64,000 nt of DNA, from the NCBI GenBank assembly GCA_963739375.1, contig CAVUAF010000020.1, positions 289,762-353,761 of the forward strand, read 5' to 3'. Source of the DNA: CAVUAF01 sp963739375 (GTDB lineage Bacteria > Acidobacteriota > Terriglobia > Terriglobales > Acidobacteriaceae). Each line of letters starts with the position of its first letter. Within the stretch, counting starts at the first letter, position 1. Of this stretch, positions 61,453 to 64,000 are shown piece after piece. The translations under genes and the position numbers were made by a program. Below the pieces are notes generated by a model that searched no databases, had not been told where the DNA came from, and was given only the letters and a program-made list of their open reading frames with translations.

Positions 61453-63027
61453 ATGAGCAGCGCGCCGGCGCCAGCGGTCGAGTCGTCGCGCGAGCAGCAT
61501 TCGTGGCTCGCGCACGGCATGCTGCTGGTGCTGGCCATCGCCGCGGCCAAGCTGGCGCTGCACTGCGTCTTCAACAACCGCTATGGATACTTTCGCGACG
61601 AATTCGATTACCTGTCGTGCGCGGCGCATCCGGCGTGGGGCTACGTCGACCAGCCGCCGCTGATTCCCTTTCTGGCGCGGATTTCGCGCGCGCTGCTCGG
61701 CGATTCGCTCCGCGCCATACGCTTTCTGCCCGCGCTCGCCAGTTCCGCGCTGGTGGTCCTGACGGCGTGCCTGGCGCGGCAACTCGGCGGGCGGCGGTAC
61801 GCGCTCGGGCTGAGCGCCGTCGCCATCCTGATTGCCCCCATCTACCTCTCCGGCGGCAGCCTGCTCACCACGAATTGCCTGGAGCCGCTGCTGTGGTCCG
61901 GGTGCCTCTACTTTGCGATGCTCGCCAGCCAGCGCAATGACCCGCGGTACTGGCTGGGGTTTGGGATCGTCGCCGGCATCGGCATGGAGGAGAAATACTC
62001 GATCGCAGTGCTGGGCTTTGCGGTCGTCATCGGACTGCTGTTGACGCCGGAGCGCCGCTTCCTCGCCAACCGGTGGATATGGCTGGGCGGCGCCGCCGCC
62101 GCCCTGATTTTCCTGCCCAACCTCATTTGGAACATGCAGCACGACTGGCCGTTCGTGGAACTGATGCGCAACATCAAGGCCAGCGGGCGCGATGTCCGGC
62201 TCTCGGCGGGGGAATACTTCGCGCAACAACTGCTGCTGATACATCCGCTGAGCGGGCCCATCTGGATCGCCGGACTGTTCGCGCTGCTCTTCTCGCGGCG
62301 CTTCCGGCCTTACCGCATGATCGGCTGGTGCTACCTCGTGGCCTTCACCGTGTTCGTGGTCTTGCGGGGCAAGAACTACTACCTGGCGCCGATCTACCCG
62401 GTGCTACTGGCCGCGGGTGCGGTGGTGGTCGAGAGCGGGATTGCGCGTTCGCGCCAGGCGTGGCTCAAGCCCGCCCTGGTGGTGGTGCTGCTGGCGTCGG
62501 GCGCCTGGCTGGCGCCGATCGTGGTGCCGGTGCTGCCGGTCGAGCGCTTCCTCGCCTACATGGACCATCTGCCCTTCAAGATTCCGCGCTCTGAGCGCAG
62601 CCATGCGCGCGCGCTGCTGCCGCAGCACTACGCCGACCAGTTTGGCTGGATCGAGATGGTGGAGAAGACCGCGGAAGCCTGGTCGCGGCTCACGCCCGCG
62701 GAGCGGCGCGAGTGCGGCATCTTCGCCCAGGACTACGGCCAGGCAGGCGCCATTGATTTCTTCGGCCCGCGCTACGGCCTGCCGCCCGCGCTCAGCGGGC
62801 ATCAGAGTTACTGGCTCTGGGGACCGCACGGATACACCGGAAGCTGCCTCATCGTGCTCGACGATCGCCAGGAGGTGCTGGAAAGCGAATTCGAGCGCGT
62901 GGAGTTCGTCGGCACCTCCCGCGACAACCCCTACGCCCTGGAGCGCCAGATCACCGTCTTCATCGTCCACGGCCCGAAGTTCGGCTCCCTGGAGAAGATC
63001 TGGCCGCAGTTGAAGCGCTGGCGCTAG
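61453..63027 (+). CDS. GT39/ArnT-like dolichyl-phosphate-mannose-type membrane glycosyltransferase
   Basis: 524 residues. About eleven membrane helices from residue 19 to 370, with NNRYGYFRDEFDYLSCA and GYVDQPPLIPFLARI in the first periplasmic loop: the conserved Asp-Glu and DxPPL motif of the PMT_2 family. The C-terminal periplasmic domain (FGWIEMVEKTAEAW, YGQAGAIDFFGPRYGLP, YWLWGPHGYTG) is of the kind seen in many bacterial members. Transfers a sugar from a polyprenyl phosphate donor to lipid A, protein or another acceptor on the periplasmic side. Start ATG 61453. Confidence 0.9.
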   Translation: MSSAPAPAVESSREQHSWLAHGMLLVLAIAAAKLALHCVFNNRYGYFRDEFDYLSCAAHPAWGYVDQPPLIPFLARISRALLGDSLRAIRFLPALASSALVVLTACLARQLGGRRYALGLSAVAILIAPIYLSGGSLLTTNCLEPLLWSGCLYFAMLASQRNDPRYWLGFGIVAGIGMEEKYSIAVLGFAVVIGLLLTPERRFLANRWIWLGGAAAALIFLPNLIWNMQHDWPFVELMRNIKASGRDVRLSAGEYFAQQLLLIHPLSGPIWIAGLFALLFSRRFRPYRMIGWCYLVAFTVFVVLRGKNYYLAPIYPVLLAAGAVVVESGIARSRQAWLKPALVVVLLASGAWLAPIVVPVLPVERFLAYMDHLPFKIPRSERSHARALLPQHYADQFGWIEMVEKTAEAWSRLTPAERRECGIFAQDYGQAGAIDFFGPRYGLPPALSGHQSYWLWGPHGYTGSCLIVLDDRQEVLESEFERVEFVGTSRDNPYALERQITVFIVHGPKFGSLEKIWPQLKRWR

Positions 63028-63030
63028 ACC

Positions 63031-64000
63031 TCAGTGGATAGTCTTCATCTTCCGGCTCATGTAATCCATCAGCAGGTACTGTCCCAAGGTATAGGGCGTA
63101 GTGAAGTAGGCTTTGCCGCGGCACATCGCGGTGACCTTCTGCACGAACTGCACCAAGCCGTAGTCGCTGGCCAGCATGAAGGTGTTGATGAGGATGCCCG
63201 CGCGCTTGCACTTGGCCACTTCTTCCAGCGTCTGGCTGACGACCAGGGGATCGAGGCCGAAGGCGTTTTTGTAGATGCGGCCGTCCTCCAGGGTGAGCGC
63301 CGAGGGCTTGCCGTCGGTGATCATCACAATCTGCTTCATGTCCTTGCGCTGCCGGTTCAGGACGCGCTGCGCCAGCCGCAGTCCTTCGCGCGTGTTGGTG
63401 TAGTACGGCCCGACCTTCACCCGCGCCAGTTGTCCCAGCGGCACCTCTTCCGCGGAATCGTGGAAGAGGATGAGCGAGAGCGAGTCCCCGGGATATTGCG
63501 TGCGGATGAGGTGCGAGAGCGCCATGGCGACCTTCTTCGCCGGGGTAAAGCGGTCTTCGCCGTAGAGGATCATGGAGTGCGAGCAGTCGAGCATGAGCAC
63601 CGTGGCGCACGACGACTGGTACTCGCACTGGTGGACTTGCAGGTCGGGGTATTCGAGGTTGAGGGGCAGCGCCAGCCCTTCGCGCGCGATGGCGCTGGCC
63701 AGCGTGGCCTGATGTCGAGGTTCAGCGTGTCGCCGAACTCGTAGGGCTTGGACGACCCCGAGGCCTCGATGCCGGTGGCCAGGTCGCGCGTGTCGTGCCG
63801 CCCGAAGCTCGACTTGCCCAGCGAGCCCAGCAAATTCCGCAGCGCCTTGAAGCCGAGGAAGTCGAGCGCCTTGTCGGTGACCTCGAAGCGCGCCGGCGCC
63901 TGGTTTTCGCCCACCTGCCCGCCCGCGCCCGCCTGCCGCGCCGGGTCGTGCGGCTGGTCGATGGTGACGTAGTCCTCGCGCTGCATGCGCTCCACGAGTC
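63031..64000 (-). CDS. VWA-domain protein (5' truncated by the window; one frameshift)
   Basis: The N-terminal part (RFEVTDKALDFLGFKALRNL, RHDTRDLATGIEASGSSKPY, EFGDTLNLDI) joins the VWA domain after a missing base near 63709 (corrected DIQATLASAIAREGLALP). The VWA domain has MIDAS residues LDCSHSMILYGED (DxSxS), TNTREGL (Thr) and MITDGKP (Asp), so it should bind a divalent metal. The layout matches CoxE-like/YehP-like VWA proteins that work with MoxR ATPases, which would lie outside this window. The frame is open past 64000. Confidence 0.82.
   Translation of the reverse strand, partial: TRGAHAARGLRHHRPAARPGAAGGRGRAGGRKPGAGALRGHRQGARLPRLQGAAEFAGLAGQVELRAARHARPGHRHRGLGVVQALRVRRHAEPRHQATLASAIAREGLALPLNLEYPDLQVHQCEYQSSCATVLMLDCSHSMILYGEDRFTPAKKVAMALSHLIRTQYPGDSLSLILFHDSAEEVPLGQLARVKVGPYYTNTREGLRLAQRVLNRQRKDMKQIVMITDGKPSALTLEDGRIYKNAFGLDPLVVSQTLEEVAKCKRAGILINTFMLASDYGLVQFVQKVTAMCRGKAYFTTPYTLGQYLLMDYMSRKMKTIH

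Noticed and set aside
60940..62244. 434-codon minus-strand ORF over the CDGSH and glycosyltransferase genes
   Set aside because: Antisense to a membrane protein with clear motifs; Gln/Arg/His-rich shadow composition.

Overview
The window is GC-rich, densely coded DNA from a Gram-negative-type bacterium. LpxB (lipid A), a secretin with a pilMNOPQ cluster, OmpA-type and other lipoproteins, and FabI/FabF/AccBC fatty acid synthesis genes show a diderm cell. The PknB kinase fused to a PD40 beta-propeller, the very large SBBP-repeat/IPT secreted protein, the Ig-like/Kelch lipoprotein and the REP-like intergenic repeats are typical of Acidobacteriota (Terriglobia-like). That assignment is an inference from gene content; no rRNA or tRNA gene was seen.

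Layout. 0-7 kb: end of a BNR-repeat protein, an NtrC-type sigma-54 activator, a degenerate receiver/kinase-like protein, lpxB with a methyltransferase, an MFS exporter and fabI. 7-15 kb: tsaE-nnr, a lower-GC accessory membrane protein, a K+ channel with RCK domain, two APC amino acid permeases and an OmpA-like lipoprotein. 15-25 kb: Ser/Thr kinase with an upstream leader ORF, an SDR enzyme, a PD-(D/E)XK protein behind a two-hairpin leader, and a 1273-residue SBBP protein. 25-29 kb: peptidase-accB-accC-thiE on the minus strand; thiE carries an in-frame repeat insertion. 28.9-34.9 kb: an HTH regulator and pilM-N-O-P-Q. 35-43 kb: an RNase E/G with a huge disordered insert, rodA-mrdA (cell elongation) and hemW. 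43-53 kb: TPR protein-fabF, then the heat-shock operon hrcA-grpE-dnaJ followed by rsmE and a UvrD-like helicase-nuclease. 53-64 kb: Ig/Kelch lipoprotein, DUF2007-like protein, two secreted proteins (one PEGA), Mrp/ApbC, a frameshifted HExxH-type membrane protein, a CDGSH protein, a GT39-type glycosyltransferase and a VWA protein.

Two themes cut across the window. First, many spacers hold short tandem arrays with 7- or 8-nt periods of differing sequence, plus a REP-like element with core GAGCGNAGCGA. These have entered or reshaped coding sequence in thiE, mrdA and the kinase leader. Second, seven genes, several of them normally essential, are broken by about 17 one-base indels, ten of them within 0.8 kb of accB-accC. 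Undoing them restores open frames of normal family length, so most are probably consensus errors rather than real pseudogenes.
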